DNA of 64,000 bases. Source: Azorinus chamasolen. Lineage: Eukaryota > Mollusca > Bivalvia > Cardiida > Solecurtidae. This document shows, piece after piece, positions 31,655-41,871 of the stretch. The notes under the pieces are model-generated. The model was given only the letters and a program-made list of their open reading frames with translations, was not told the origin of the DNA and searched no databases. The DNA lies in contig OY755243.1 in the NCBI GenBank assembly GCA_963576725.1, positions 81,951,945 through 82,015,944 on the forward strand, in the 5' to 3' direction. The stretch's first letter is position 1; every line of letters begins with the position of its first letter. The position numbers and the translations under genes are program-made.

Positions 31655-31811
31655 TTAACACGTTCACTTTTCAAATGGAAAGTTCAAGCATTAAAACAGC
31701 CAAGCTTATTGTGAATATTAAGGATATGTTTTAAAAAACTGTATAATGACAAACAGTGCAGAGCCAGATGAGAGGACTCCCAATGACAATGTCCAGCACT
31801 GAAAGGGTTAT
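31655..31811 (-). mobile_element. F-type TTAA element
   Basis: TTAACACGTTCACTTTTC to CAGCACTGAAAGGGTTAT. CAAACAGTGCAGAGCCAGAT block and ATTGTGAATATTAAGG body. Confidence 0.7.
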
Positions 31812-32057
31812 ACATGTAGTTCCTTATGCATTGTTATAAATTGCTAAATAATCTCAGAGCAGTAAATATGAAGGGTCTTAGTATCTAACTGTATTAATGT
31901 ACGATCATGGACAAACAATTATTGTGTACATTGTACTAATTAAACTTTGCCTTTATGCTAATCTAACATTTAGAAATGATCTTTTGAATCGATATAAAGC
32001 GATAGAAAGACCAATTTACAAAATGTCAGCAGGTTTGTCGGTTCGTTTATCATAGGC
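31812..32057. other. No recognisable feature
   Basis: Nothing identifiable. Confidence 0.3.
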
Positions 32058-32225
32058 TTAACCATTATCCTGCTATAAATGGCGTCTGATTGACATATCA
32101 TCTACTGCCAGTTAAATACTTGCATGGAATCGCTCAGAAAAGTCTGAAGTTAGTTACCTTGTGGTTCACAGTTCCGATTCTGATGAGTTACTCAGAGTCC
32201 TATCTGTTGTTGTTTGTAAACAGCT
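32058..32225. mobile_element. Degenerate C2
   Basis: TTAACCATTATCCTGCTATA start; ATGAGTTACTCAGAGTCCTATC centre. Confidence 0.5.
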
Positions 32226-32380
32226 ATCATTTCGTAATTAGCAAGATACGGATTGAGATTAATTGCGACAATGAAGAACATCGATATTGATTTGTGGCAT
32301 AAACCAAGACTACTGCCAGACTGTGAGAGTATTTTTGATTTGATTGGTGATAGGTGGGGGTTCGGTACGGTAGAACTTAT

Positions 32381-32611
32381 CTAACCTTTGACTCCATTAA
32401 TATCCATATAACAAGAATATTAATTGGATTATATTATATTACGACATTTGGAAACAGGACTGGTCATGACAGAAACTGTAAAAGCAGATCTATATTATTT
32501 CATAAGCAAACAGAGCAGACCCTGACCAGACAGCTCCTACCGGAGCCTTCTGGTTTGGGTATACTCTGTTGCAAATGCGTTAAAGGTGTATCTATGGGGT
32601 ATAAAGGTTAA
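32381..32611 (-). mobile_element. B1 TTAA MITE
   Basis: CTAACCTTTGACTCC to TATAAAGGTTAA. Hairpin GCAAACAGAGCAGACCCTGA...GGGTATACTCTGTTGC, centre GCTCCTACCGGAGC. Confidence 0.9.
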
Positions 32612-32707
32612 AACATCAAGTGGCATACTTATGGGATATTAAACACTGACAATTAGATCTAGGCTGTGTTGTCACTTAAACCCTTACCTAATGAGTACCC
32701 GTCGAGT

Positions 32708-33309
32708 TTGAACATTAATTAGTTGAACATTAATTAGTTGAACATTACTTAGTTGAACATTAATTAGTTGAACATTAATTAGTTGAACATTAATTAGTGA
32801 ACATTACTTAGTTGAACATTAATTAGTTGAACACTACTTAGTTGAACATTACTTAGTTGAACATTAATTAGTGAACATTAATTAGTTGAACATTAATTAG
32901 TGAACATTACTTAGTTGAACATTAATTAGTTGAACATTAATTAGTTGAACATTACTTAGTTGAACATTACTTAGTTGAACATTACTTAGTTGAACATTAA
33001 TTAATTGAACATTACTTAGTTGAACATTAATTAGTGAACATTAATTAGTTGAACATTAATTAGTTGAACATTACTTAGTTGAACATTAATTAGTTGAACA
33101 TTACTTAGTTGAACATTAATTAGTTGAACATTACTTAGTTGAACATTAATTAGTGAACATTAATTAGTTGAACATTAATTAGTGAACATTAATTAGTTGA
33201 ACATTACTTAGTTGAACATTAATTAGTTGAACATTACTTAGTTGAACATTACTTAGTTGAACATTACTTAGTTGAACATTAATTAGTGAACATTACTTAG
33301 TTGAACATC
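32708..33309. repeat. 15-bp minisatellite, about 40 copies
   Basis: Unit TTGAACATTAATTAG, with a second type TTGAACATTACTTAG and a 14-bp form lacking one T. The two types are interspersed irregularly. It abuts the left end of the next B1. Confidence 0.97.
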
Positions 33310-33539
33310 TGACTCCGTAAAACGCCCGTCAACCCCTTTCCAAACAGAGAAGAGCCACACCAACCGTCTTATCAGGGTCTGCTCTTGTTGCATATTGGAA
33401 CAATATACAGCAGCTCTGAGTCTACAGTTTCCATCATAATCAAACTTTCCTGGGTTCATGTGCTATTATAACAATCCATCTAATTGGTACTCACGATACC
33501 ATTATTTATGACCCGAATATGCCTGAAATAAAGGGTTAA
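33310..33539 (+). mobile_element. B1 MITE with minisatellite at its left edge
   Basis: CTGACTCCGTAAAACGCC replaces the usual TTAA-CCCTTTACTCC start. Hairpin degenerate; right end GAAATAAAGGGTTAA. Confidence 0.75.
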
Positions 33540-33597
33540 ATATTTTATCAAATATGAAATAAGGAAATGTATCACCATGGCAAACAAAAATGTATCT

Positions 33598-33690
33598 AAC
33601 ATATTAACAAATAGACCAGACCCTGATCAGACGGCTCTAATAGTAGACGTATGATATGTGTTCATCCTCTTTGCAAGTAAAGGACATGCT
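33598..33690 (-). mobile_element. B1 hairpin fragment
   Basis: ACAAATAGACCAGACCCTGATCAGACGGCTC and TTCATCCTCTTTGCAAG. Confidence 0.5.
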
Positions 33691-33808
33691 CCACTGGAAT
33701 GGTATTAAATATGAGAACAAGGTTGAGATAGTGTTTATAGTTGAATTACGATTGGAAAATATATATCTTACCTGATAAAATAGATCTTACCTGATAAAAC
33801 CGACAATA

Positions 33809-33985
33809 CTATAGAACATGTCCTAAGCGGCCATTCGAATATGTATTGAACGTAGGAATGTTAAAATGTAGATGGTTGCTTACTGCAGGGAAAAAGTAAT
33901 GCAAAAAGCTGCTATAGGAGCTTTCTGCATTACTTTCGACCTGCACTAAGCAACCACCTGTCTTACATACCTATAACTAGACAAA
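33809..33985. mobile_element. D3 MITE, right end truncated
   Basis: CTATAGAACATGTCCTAAGC start; hairpin ATGGTTGCTTACTGCAGG...CCTGCACTAAGCAACCACC around AGCTGCTATAGGAGCT; stops after ACTAGACAAA. Confidence 0.8.
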
Positions 33986-34057
33986 AGCAAATGGCGGTGA
34001 ATAAAGTTTATCCATGGACTCCCATATTATGTACAATGCACTCACCCACATTAAATG

Positions 34058-34255
34058 TTGGAACCCTTTCATTGTTATGCTGTGGGTCAAATTATGCTGG
34101 CATGAAACATGAACTATATTGTTTCAGCAAAACATTGACGTCGACTGTTTCAGAAAACAATATAGACCCCTGAATATCTCTGAATATTCACGGTAAGCTT
34201 GACTTGTTCTAAGTTTGGAATAATCCATTTGAAAATTCAGCGTTGGAAGGGTTTA
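34058..34255 (+). mobile_element. F-type element
   Basis: GAACCCTTTCATTG start, CAATATAGACCCC, GAATATTCACGGTAAGC, GACTTGTTCTAAGTTTGG, end GGAAGGGTTTAT. Confidence 0.5.
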
Positions 34256-34284
34256 TGTATAAAGTAAGACTGGTAGGTATCTAC

Positions 34285-34350
34285 AAGCCGTTTGGATCCA
34301 TACGAGACGGCGAGCAAATTGGTGTCTCATTAGGATCCATGCTGTTTTGC
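34285..34350. mobile_element. C2 core
   Basis: AGCCGTTTGGATCCATACGAGACGGCG...GTGTCTCATTAGGATCCATGC. Confidence 0.6.
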
Positions 34351-35047
34351 ACTCGATATGCCATGCGAGAAATGTTCGTTTCTGGACAAATGTCACTTTT
34401 ACGAACGAATTATATTGAATAAAACTATATTACTGTAATATCTTTGTTTTGTATATAAATTGTGATCGTCCAAACTAAGTAGGCATTTGGCGGCCTTGTT
34501 TATCATGGTGTATTATTGTACTAGGTGCTATAAATAAATCAACTGCAACTTTCTGCAACACATTCATACCGCATTAAAATTCGGCATGCTTTGCTTTAGC
34601 CACTTGAACTGCAACACGAACCTATTGTTATGATGGCCATGGAATGACTGCCAAGTCACGCAACATAATATGAATCCATTTCCTTTCATTGCACATTAAT
34701 ACAGACTCGTGACAATTCTAAAATTATTTTATATTATAAAACAATTCTCCCTTGTGTGTATTTGAGTTTTACTTTAAACCTCACGTAAAACGCGTTGCTG
34801 ATTTAATTTTTCACTTAAATAAACAAACGCTGATATCGTTGACATTTATAGTTGATCGTTATTTGCTCCCTTGCCAGACGAAAGACAACTTCAAAATGAC
34901 ATTTATTCTAAACAAAACCTACTAAAATGATGAGATAGGCGTTAACATGGTTCGTTTCTTTTTTTCTTAGGATTGCTTGTATAATACGACACCAAGGTTC
35001 GGCACAAAGCTGTTGCAACACCATTCTCTTAACCACTAAGGCACCCG
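34351..35047. other. No recognisable feature
   Basis: A D-like scrap (CTTTCTGCAACACATTCAT, about 34549) only. A minus-strand frame overlapping 34908-35099 runs into the next B element. Confidence 0.35.
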
Positions 35048-35245
35048 TACGCATTTTAATGCCTTTGCAGACAGCATAGACCCAGATCAGACAGCTCACG
35101 CAGGACCCTGATCTGAGTCTATTCTATTTATTTAAGCAATAATACGCTTGTATAGAGCTGATCCTAAAATCTCTGTCATGGCAAAATTGAAGAAATCTTT
35201 GATTCTTGTGCATAGTTTCGAAATGCGTTTATAGAGTAAACTGTA
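35048..35245 (+). mobile_element. B1 element
   Basis: GCAGACAGCATAGACCCAGATCAGAC, TGATCTGAGTCTATTCTATTTA, TCTCTGTCATGGCAAAATTG, ends GCGTTTATAGAGTAAACTG. Confidence 0.65.
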
Positions 35246-35560
35246 TTGCACTGATCACGTGATTCTTTGTTTTCTGTTATCCTTTAGCCAGCTACCGGCG
35301 AGCTGCGATGACCTTCGCAAACCATTTTGGTCTAGATGAGATCCCAAATAAATTTAGATAAAAAGACGATACAGCAAATGCTTTTAAATACGAATATTAA
35401 ACGGGCTAAACTGAACACAACATGTTAAGGGTTTTTTATAACAAAAGACCTGCTTCTAAAAGAATGTTTGCAAAACCTGATTCTGTTTTATGATGACAGA
35501 CTTGAATGGTTATATGTAAGCTAGTGAACACTGATATAATTATATATATATGACCTTGTT

Positions 35561-36376
35561 GTGTGGCGGCCGTAAAAAGTCGCCCCGTACTTCATTCTCA
35601 GTGTTGTTATATTTTCTGGTCCTTCGGGATCATTAGTTTTCATGTTATTAGTATTGAAAATTGAATACTGCTTAAGCCGGTGCTAGGGGGCGTGAGTAGT
35701 CTTGCACTTTTAATTACTACTCATGAACAGACTCAATAAAACCGAGTCTGCAATTTTCTCTTTTTGCATTTCTACTTTTGCTTTCGAGGGATCACCCATT
35801 TTCAGAATATATGTACTTCACAACAGCAGGTGTTAAGTGCTTGTGTGGCGGCCGTAAAAAGTCGCCCCGTACTTCATTCTCAGTGTTGTTATATTTTCTG
35901 GTCCTTCGGGATCATTAGTTTTCATGTTATTAGTATTGAAAATTGAATACTGCTTAAGCCGGTGCTAGGGGGCGTGAGTAGTCTTGCACTTTTAATTACT
36001 ACTCATGAACAGACTCAATAAAACCGAGTCTGCAATTTTCTCTTTTTGCATTTCTACTTTTGCTTTCGAGGGATCACCCATTTTCAGAATATATGTACTT
36101 CACAACAGCAGGTGTTAAGTGCTTGTGTGGCGGCCGTAAAAAGTCGCCCCGTACTTCATTCTCAGTGTTGTTATATTTTCTGGTCCTTCGGGATCATTAG
36201 TTTTCATGTTATTAGTATTGAAAATTGAATACTGTTTAAGCCGGTGCTAGGGGGCGTGAGTAGTCTTGCACTTTTAATTACTACTCATGAACAGACTCAA
36301 TAAAACCGAGTCTGCAATTTTCTCTTTTTGCATTTCTACTTTTGCTTTCGAGGGATCACCCATTTTCAGAATATTT
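35561..36376 (+). repeat. L282 tandem array, 2.9 units
   Basis: GTGTGGCGGCCGTAAAAAGT recurs at 35561, 35843 and 36125, exactly 282 bp apart; units are almost identical. Each unit has a 7-bp stem CAGACTC/GAGTCTG (35728-35750 in unit 1) whose loop holds AATAAA (35735-35740), like the poly(A) hairpin of an LTR R region. Other marks: CTTAAGCCGGTGCTAGGGGG and GGATCACCCATTTTCAGAAT. The 60-codon frames at 35764 and 36046 are shadows of the repeat. Confidence 0.95.
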
Positions 36377-36385
36377 ATATAGGTT

Positions 36386-36843
36386 TTATCCCTTTCCCTG
36401 TTGAATAATTATGTAACAAATAATGACATCATGAATATGTATTAGCTGAATACAGTAAAACTCCGCTAATGCGACCACTTAATAAACAGCCACTGGTGTC
36501 GTTTAAAGCAGGTGGTTGCTTAATGCAGGACGAAAGTTATGCAGAAAGCTCCTAGAGGAGCTTTCTGCATAACTTTCGTCCTGCATTAAGCTACCACCTG
36601 CCTCTGCAACCCAGAAGTGTGCCCCTTTTTGGTGGTCGCATTAGCGGAGTTTTACTGTATTTATACTGGCACATCATATACAGAGGAAGGTTTGGTATTA
36701 GTAGACTATGTAGAATCAGTTCTAAATTAGTTCATAAGCAAACAGAGACGATCCTGATCATACAATTCATACAAGAGCTGTCTGTTTTGGGTCTTCCTTG
36801 TTTGTAAAGGTGTCATATTTCGTTTCTGTTGTGTAAGGGTTAA
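36386..36843 (-). mobile_element. B1 MITE interrupted by D4
   Basis: TTATCCCTTTCCCTG to TGTGTAAGGGTTAA. ATTAGCTGAA and TTTATACTGGCACATC are split by the D4 insert. Hairpin diverged (AAACAGAGACGATCC). Confidence 0.85.
36453..36657. mobile_element. D4 TA-type MITE nested in B1
   Basis: CAGTAAAACTCCGCTAATGC to GCATTAGCGGAGTTTTACTG with TA on both sides. The hairpin at 36508-36601 (94 bp) has one mismatched pair; centre AGCTCCTAGAGGAGCT. Confidence 0.97.
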
Positions 36844-36877
36844 GCAATCACTTACTGAGATAAGGCATACGTATGTC

Positions 36878-36985
36878 CTATAAAGCAGATGGCTGGTCAC
36901 AAGAACGTGCAAAAGTAATACAGAAAGCTAACTCGAGAGTTTTCTGTACTGAATTTGTCCTGCATTAAGCTGCCCCATGCTTTAC
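36878..36985. mobile_element. D-type core without ends
   Basis: AAAGCAGATGGCTGG...CAGAAAGCTAACTCGAGAG...CCTGCATTAAGCTGCC. Confidence 0.6.
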
Positions 36986-37135
36986 ATACCAAGAGACGCC
37001 TTTTGAAACATTTGGTAACAGAGTAGACATAGAACAAACAAATCTTGAGTCCGCCTGTCCAGGGTCTGCTCTCTTTGCTTAGGAAATTATGTAAATCTGA
37101 AATTTATGTAAATAAATAATCATGATTTCATCAGG
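36986..37135 (+). mobile_element. B fragment
   Basis: GTAACAGAGTAGACATAG...GGGTCTGCTCTCTTTGC then AATTATGTAAATCTGA. Confidence 0.5.
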
Positions 37136-37366
37136 TAGCAGGTTCTTTTGTACACACTATCTCTAAGAAACAAAGCATTCTTAAAATGGTTCATTCACTG
37201 GGAATAAAGTTTAGCACTAGTTCAAAGAGGATTGAAAGTAACTGTTCCTTTTAAACATCAGCCCGCTAATCGCGGTCTGACTCGTATTTGCAAATATCTT
37301 GTACTTACGCCAGTTAACACGGTGTCTAATCAAAACAAAGCTGTTTGACACATGGAAATATTTTTT

Positions 37367-37589
37367 TTAACTCATTCCCTCATATTGACGCATTTTGACG
37401 CCTCCGAAAAAGTGACCTGATAAAACCAATGTGATAAATAGAGAATTTGTTCCTATAGGAGCAAATGCTCTATTTATCACAGTGGTTTCAAACTACAAAA
37501 TTCTAAAATTTTCCTTTTCTCTAGTTGTCCTTTTTGGTAGATTCATTTAAAGAGGTTGGATCTAAACAGCCTATGAGGTAATGGGTTAA
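37367..37589 (+). mobile_element. A-type TTAA MITE
   Basis: TTAACTCATTCCCTCATA to TGAGGTAATGGGTTAA. Hairpin 37421-37490 with scattered mismatches. Confidence 0.93.
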
Positions 37590-37660
37590 AAGCCTGTTCC
37601 AAAATTATGCAAGATCCAACTGTGAGCAGACACTATTTCATTTTCGCCTCGGGCTAAACA

Positions 37661-37889
37661 TTAAGCCTTTCCTCCGTTAATACGCCTTTCTATTCCTCTG
37701 TAAAAGTCAGTTTTTGAAACCATTGTGATAAATAGAGCATTTGCTCCTATAGGAGCAAATGTTCTATATATCACAATAGTTTCAAACTATAGAATTCTGA
37801 ACTTTTCCTTTTCTCTAATTAATGCTCCTTTCTGGTAGATTAATTCAAAGAGGTTGTATCTAAAAATAGCCTATGAGGTAATGGGTTAA
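37661..37889 (+). mobile_element. A-type TTAA MITE
   Basis: TTAAGCCTTTCCTCC to TGAGGTAATGGGTTAA. Hairpin 37715-37784, centre GCTCCTATAGGAGC. Its right TTAA is also the start of the next B1. Confidence 0.94.
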
Positions 37890-38122
37890 CCGTTTACTCC
37901 ATGAATATCTATGTAAGAAATAATGACGTCATGGATACTAATTAGATTATTTGTTGTTTGGGCACATGAAGGTTTGTCTGTGGTATAAAATGTTGAATCA
38001 TATCTATATCATATCACAAACAGAGCAGACCCCGATCAGACGGCTCCTACCAGAACAATATGATTTGGGTCTACTATGTTTGCGGAGACGTAAAAAGGAG
38101 TATTTATGCAGTAAAGGGTTAA
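37886..38122 (-). mobile_element. B1 TTAA MITE sharing a TTAA with A
   Basis: TTAACCGTTTACTCC to GCAGTAAAGGGTTAA. TGACGTCA at 37924-37931. Hairpin right arm mutated (AGAACAATATGATTTGGG). Confidence 0.92.
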
Positions 38123-38689
38123 TATGTGTCCTTGCAAAAACTGGTCCTAAAGACGTTCAACACAGCGGTGATTGCGACATAAATGGAGAGAAATTTGTTC
38201 CACTGGATTATATCTGCCAACCATCTAAGTCAATAAATAACGAAATAAAAAGCAAATGAATGATGGTTAGACATTTATTGCTGACAAATACTTGACAGTT
38301 CTTCCCAAGATGATGTGCTCTTATTCATAGATAATTGCACTGTACAACAGAGGTTTCCTGCAGCTTTGAAAGGAGCAATTTATAACAACTAACTTTAAAT
38401 TGCAAATTACGTACCTTTCACAAGTCTGAGAAAAGCTATGGTTTGCTTGCAGATTAAACCACTGTCTGTCTTAAACACTATTGTCGGGGGATATTATTTG
38501 TAGTTTGTGCAATAGTAATGAAATATTTCTCTCTTAATTTGCGTGTCTGGGTCTAAATGTTATGTGTTTATTTCAAAGGTAGATTCGGACGTCTCTACAA
38601 ACTATATTTTGCATGTGTGGAAGATGGCGTGTTATAATATTATTCTATTCTATTATCTATTAACATATTATGTGTTCCAATATTAGATC
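38123..38689. other. No recognisable feature
   Basis: A frame running from the B1 into 38259 has no known product. Confidence 0.35.
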
Positions 38690-38876
38690 CTTCGAGATCA
38701 TGAATTCCAGTACTTCTTGTTCTGAAAATTGAATACCGCTTAAGCCGGTGCTAGGAGACATGAGCTGTGTTGCACTTTCACTTACTGTTCATGAACAGAC
38801 TCAATAAAACCGAGTCTGCAATTTTCTCTTTTTGTGTTGCAATTATTGCTCTCGGGGGATCACCTACGTTCAGAAT
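38690..38876 (+). repeat. L282 partial copy
   Basis: GATCCTTCGAGATCATGAAT, CTTAAGCCGGTGCTAGG, CAGACTCAATAAAACCGAGTCTG, GGGGATCACCTACGTTCAGAAT. Lacks the GTGTGGCGG half. It shares GTTCTGAAAATTG with the copy at 54742, so two subfamilies exist. Confidence 0.85.
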
Positions 38877-39150
38877 TAGGAAAGATAACATGCTTCAATA
38901 TGAGTCTTACTAAAGGTAGCATGTTCCAATATTAGTCATACGGAAAGTTACATGTTTCAATATTAATCTAATATGATTTAATGTTAATCTTACGGAATGA
39001 CATGTTTCAATATTATTCTTATGTTTCAAAATCAATCTTATGTAATATCTTTCAATACTAGTCTTATGGAAGGTAACATGTTTCAATATCAGTATGTGAT
39101 GTTTTAATACTGTTCTATTCTTATGGAGTGACCTGTTTCGATATTAGTCT
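38877..39150. repeat. Degenerate minisatellite, unit about 30-40 bp
   Basis: Repeated ACATGTTTCAATATTAGTCT and TTATGGAAGGTA blocks; resumes briefly after the L282 copy at 39430-39490. Confidence 0.8.
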
Positions 39151-39429
39151 TTCAGAATGTATGTACCTAACAACAGCAGGTGTTAAATGCTAGTATTGCG
39201 GCCGTAATGAATAGTCCCGAACTTCAATCTCAGTGTTGTTGTTATTTTTTGGTCCTTCGGGAACATTAGTATCGATACTTTTAGTTTTGAAAATTGAATA
39301 CCTGTTAAGCCGGTGCTAGTGGGCGTGAGGAGTGTTGCACTTTTAATTACTACTCATGAAGGGACCTAGTCTGCAATTTTCCCTTTTTGTACTTGCGTTT
39401 GCTTTCGAATGATCTCCTACTTTCAGAAT
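39151..39429 (+). repeat. L282 copy within a minisatellite
   Basis: Starts TTCAGAATGTATGTACCTAA and ends CTACTTTCAGAATT. The hairpin with AATAAA has been destroyed (CATGAAGGGACCTAGTCTGC). Confidence 0.85.
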
Positions 39430-39490
39430 TTATTGAAGGTAACACGTTTTATTCTTACATGTTTCAATATCATTCTTATGGAATCAGACT

Positions 39491-39854
39491 AATTGTATGG
39501 AGTATGCGTTTCCATTCGATCTCGCGAAATATATATTTGTTGTGGTATTACTAATATATTTTGTTGTGGTATTACTAAGTAATAGCAATCATAGACCAAG
39601 ATAATGTTTTGTAAATCGTGACGATCACATATGTCCACCTTGCGCAAAGTATCCATGGAATCATGATTAAAAAGTGCTTTTCAAGCGTTTGTAATTTTCT
39701 CTGTCAACTAGGGAATGATATATCATATTTGGCATCATTATGTTGAGATGTAATAAATAAATATACAAGATTCATTATTTACTAAAGTGTCACAATGTTT
39801 GTATTCACAAAATAGATAATGACTATACATATTTTTTCTAGCACACATATATGT
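39491..39854. other. No recognisable feature
   Basis: Short direct repeats of ATTTTGTTGTGGTATTACTA near 39535-39580; otherwise unassigned. Confidence 0.35.
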
Positions 39855-39960
39855 CCAGATAAGATGCGTAAATTAAAACATTTTCAAGACGATTCTAAAG
39901 AGTAGTCGAAACATAGGGTTTTGTGGAGAAATGACGATTTTAGTATCTGACACAGATTGG
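39855..39960. mobile_element. E-type element, left half of hairpin missing
   Basis: CCAGATAAGATGCGTAAATT...TTTTCAAGACGATTCTAAAGAG...GGTTTTGTGGAGAAAT. Confidence 0.7.
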
Positions 39961-40061
39961 CTAGTTAAAATAAATTGATTAATCAGATCAGGGTAAGTTC
40001 TTTTTGTCTATAGAATTCAATTGTTTCCTATAGAATTCAATTGTTTCTGAGATGTCTAGAA

Positions 40062-40154
40062 GTCCATATCGAGGGCTTGGTGCAAAACTATTCTAACTCC
40101 TTCACTAAAGTGAAGGAGTTAGAATAGTTTTCCACCAAGCCCTCCATATGTCCA
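40062..40154. repeat. Long hairpin G
   Basis: 23-bp perfect arms AAAACTATTCTAACTCCTTC.. (40084-40106) and their complement (40109-40131) around AA. Outer arms GTCCATATCGAGGGCTTGG / CCAAGCCCTCCATATGTCC extend the stem. Lies between two E copies. Confidence 0.85.
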
Positions 40155-40397
40155 TTCATTATGACAAACCAGCTTCATTAAGTGATTACTTCTTATTTGA
40201 GTGTTCAGTTTAGAAATCCGTGTCCTTATGTAACAAATGTTATCTCTTCAAACTCTGAATTGGCGCAGAAAGTTCTCGCTGCCGTGTCGTTTGGGTATGT
40301 AAATGACTGACCAGACGGTCAGTGGTATATTGTATGGTTTGGGATCAAAGTTTGGTTTTGGTTTAGGTTTTGAAATATGACAGACATATCCAGAGGA

Positions 40398-40576
40398 CCA
40401 GATAAAATGCGTAAATTAAAACATTTTCAAGAAAATCTCCTTTAATTTTCGACCAAGCCCTAAATTGTGAACAATCTTTAATATCGTCTCTTTGAGACGA
40501 TTCTAAAGAATAGTCATAGAATACAGATAAGTGGAGAAATGAAGAGTTTAGTATTTGAGTGCGCCCATTTATCTGG
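40398..40576. mobile_element. E-type hairpin MITE
   Basis: CCAGATAAAATGCGTAAATT to GCGCCCATTTATCTGG. Hairpin core CGTCTCTTTGAGACG. The first 30-odd bases match the start of the copy at 39855. Confidence 0.8.
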
Positions 40577-40724
40577 TTCTGGTAAAAATCGTAATCATGT
40601 GTAACAGGAAAGACAATTGTAATTGTTTAACTATCGTAATCCCGCTGTAGAAACTATACTATCTGCCCAGATTTGGATCTGTTCAATATTGACTACGTCC
40701 AATCCTACTAAATGTTGATCGAGT
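40577..40724. other. No recognisable feature
   Basis: Nothing identifiable. Confidence 0.3.
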
Positions 40725-40805
40725 GTCAAGCAGTTTGGATCACGAATTTCTCGTAGTTACATCTGGATCCACACTGTTGCAAATGCCAGCCAGGTAGAGG
40801 ATAGC
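40725..40805. mobile_element. C2 core
   Basis: GTCAAGCAGTTTGGATCACG...CATCTGGATCCACACTG, then CAGGTAGAGGATAGCGGGAT (C2 right flank). Confidence 0.6.
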
Positions 40806-41041
40806 GGGATCTAATTATGTAATATTTTAGGTCAACAATATGACCGAGTGTAGTTGAAGATGTCAGCATGGCTTGCCAGACGATATAGACAGAAAGGGAA
40901 ATGGAATTTCAAAAATACGGGAAAACGAATAGTGGGATTCAGAGAATATTTGCCAAAAGATCTGATGTTATTATCGACATTTCGACACGTTGCCAATTCA
41001 CAGAAACACTCTAAGTATGATAGGTGGTGGGCGGATTTATA

Positions 41042-41246
41042 CAATAAACCCCCTCTAATTCGACCACTTAAAGAATAAACATGGGTGTCTTTATAAGCAA
41101 GTGGTTGTTTAATGCAGGACTAAAGTAATGCAGAAAGCTCCTCTTGGAGCCTTCTGCATTACTTTTGTCCTGAATTAAGCTACCACCTGCATCTAGCACC
41201 CATAATTATACCTCTTTTAGGTGGTCGCATTAGCGGAGTTTTACTG
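41042..41246. mobile_element. D4 TA-type MITE
   Basis: CAATAAACCCCCTCTAATTC to GCATTAGCGGAGTTTTACTG, TA both sides, 205 bp as in the copy at 36453. Hairpin AGTGGTTGTTTAATGCAGG...CTGAATTAAGCTACCACC. Confidence 0.95.
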
Positions 41247-41257
41247 TATTTGTAAAA

Positions 41258-41467
41258 GTGGTAAAACCCGGTCTAAACCGAACGTTACATTTAGTATAGA
41301 TATCTGTCTTGGAGACAGGTGGCAGCTTAATTCAGGGTGAAATTCATGCAGAAAGCTCCTCTAGGAGCTTTCTGCATGACTTACTTTCATCCTGTATTAA
41401 GCAGCCACCTGCCTAAAAGTATCTAAATTCTGCTCTTCTAGAATTCCTGTTCATGGAGGTTTTACTG
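41258..41467 (+). mobile_element. D1 TA-type MITE
   Basis: TGGTAAAACCCGGTCTAAAC to TGGAGGTTTTACTG-TA. Hairpin GGCAGCTTAATTCAGGG...CATCCTGTATTAAGC around AGCTCCTCTAGGAGCT; one 4-bp duplication (GACTTACTTTC) in the right arm. Confidence 0.93.
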
Positions 41468-41580
41468 TAACCGTTTACTTAGTAAACATCTATGTAAGAA
41501 ATAATGACATAAACTCTACTTAAAGCTGTAGAATCAGATATATATTATTCAAAAAATCAGAGCAGATCCTATCATATGCA
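41468..41580 (-). mobile_element. B1 fragment joined to D1
   Basis: TAACCGTTTACTTAGTAAAC, ATCTATGTAAGAAATAATGAC, CTGTAGAATCAGAT, then a few bases of hairpin. D1 may have inserted into its terminal TTAA. Confidence 0.65.
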
Positions 41581-41648
41581 CGGCATAAGGATGAATGAAC
41601 ATTTACCATAATTTTGAGTTTCAAACGTAGGACGTCATAAACCAAATA

Positions 41649-41745
41649 TTAACCCTTATCCTGCGTTTCGCGTGTTGGCTCACATTTGAAACAGCACGAA
41701 TCCAAATGAGACGCCTAATTATCAAGATTCAAACTGGTGTATTTC
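41649..41745. mobile_element. C2 element, collapsed
   Basis: TTAACCCTTATCCTGCG start; GAATCCAAATGAGACGCC...ATCAAGATTCAAACTG. Confidence 0.55.
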
Positions 41746-41871
41746 ATTTTGTAAAAATTCTCGATTGAAATGGATGTACTTTACAGCATGATAAGTGTTA
41801 AAACGGTATCCTTCAAAACACTGACTGATAGCCTGTGTACGGTGTCCATCAGACTCCTATCTTTTTGGCAC

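Noticed and set aside
34908..35099. Possible upstream SCYL2 exon (VLQQL resembles VQQL of the kinase domain)
   Set aside because: The similarity is four residues, the frame continues into a B1 MITE, and no acceptor/donor pair fits the required phase.
35561..36376. Hammerhead-ribozyme retrozyme as explanation for L282
   Set aside because: I looked for the CTGANGA...GAAA core on both strands of the unit and did not find it.
40854..41078. 74-codon frame with basic, plausible-looking composition
   Set aside because: Runs into the left end of a D4 MITE, no splice context, no recognised domain.
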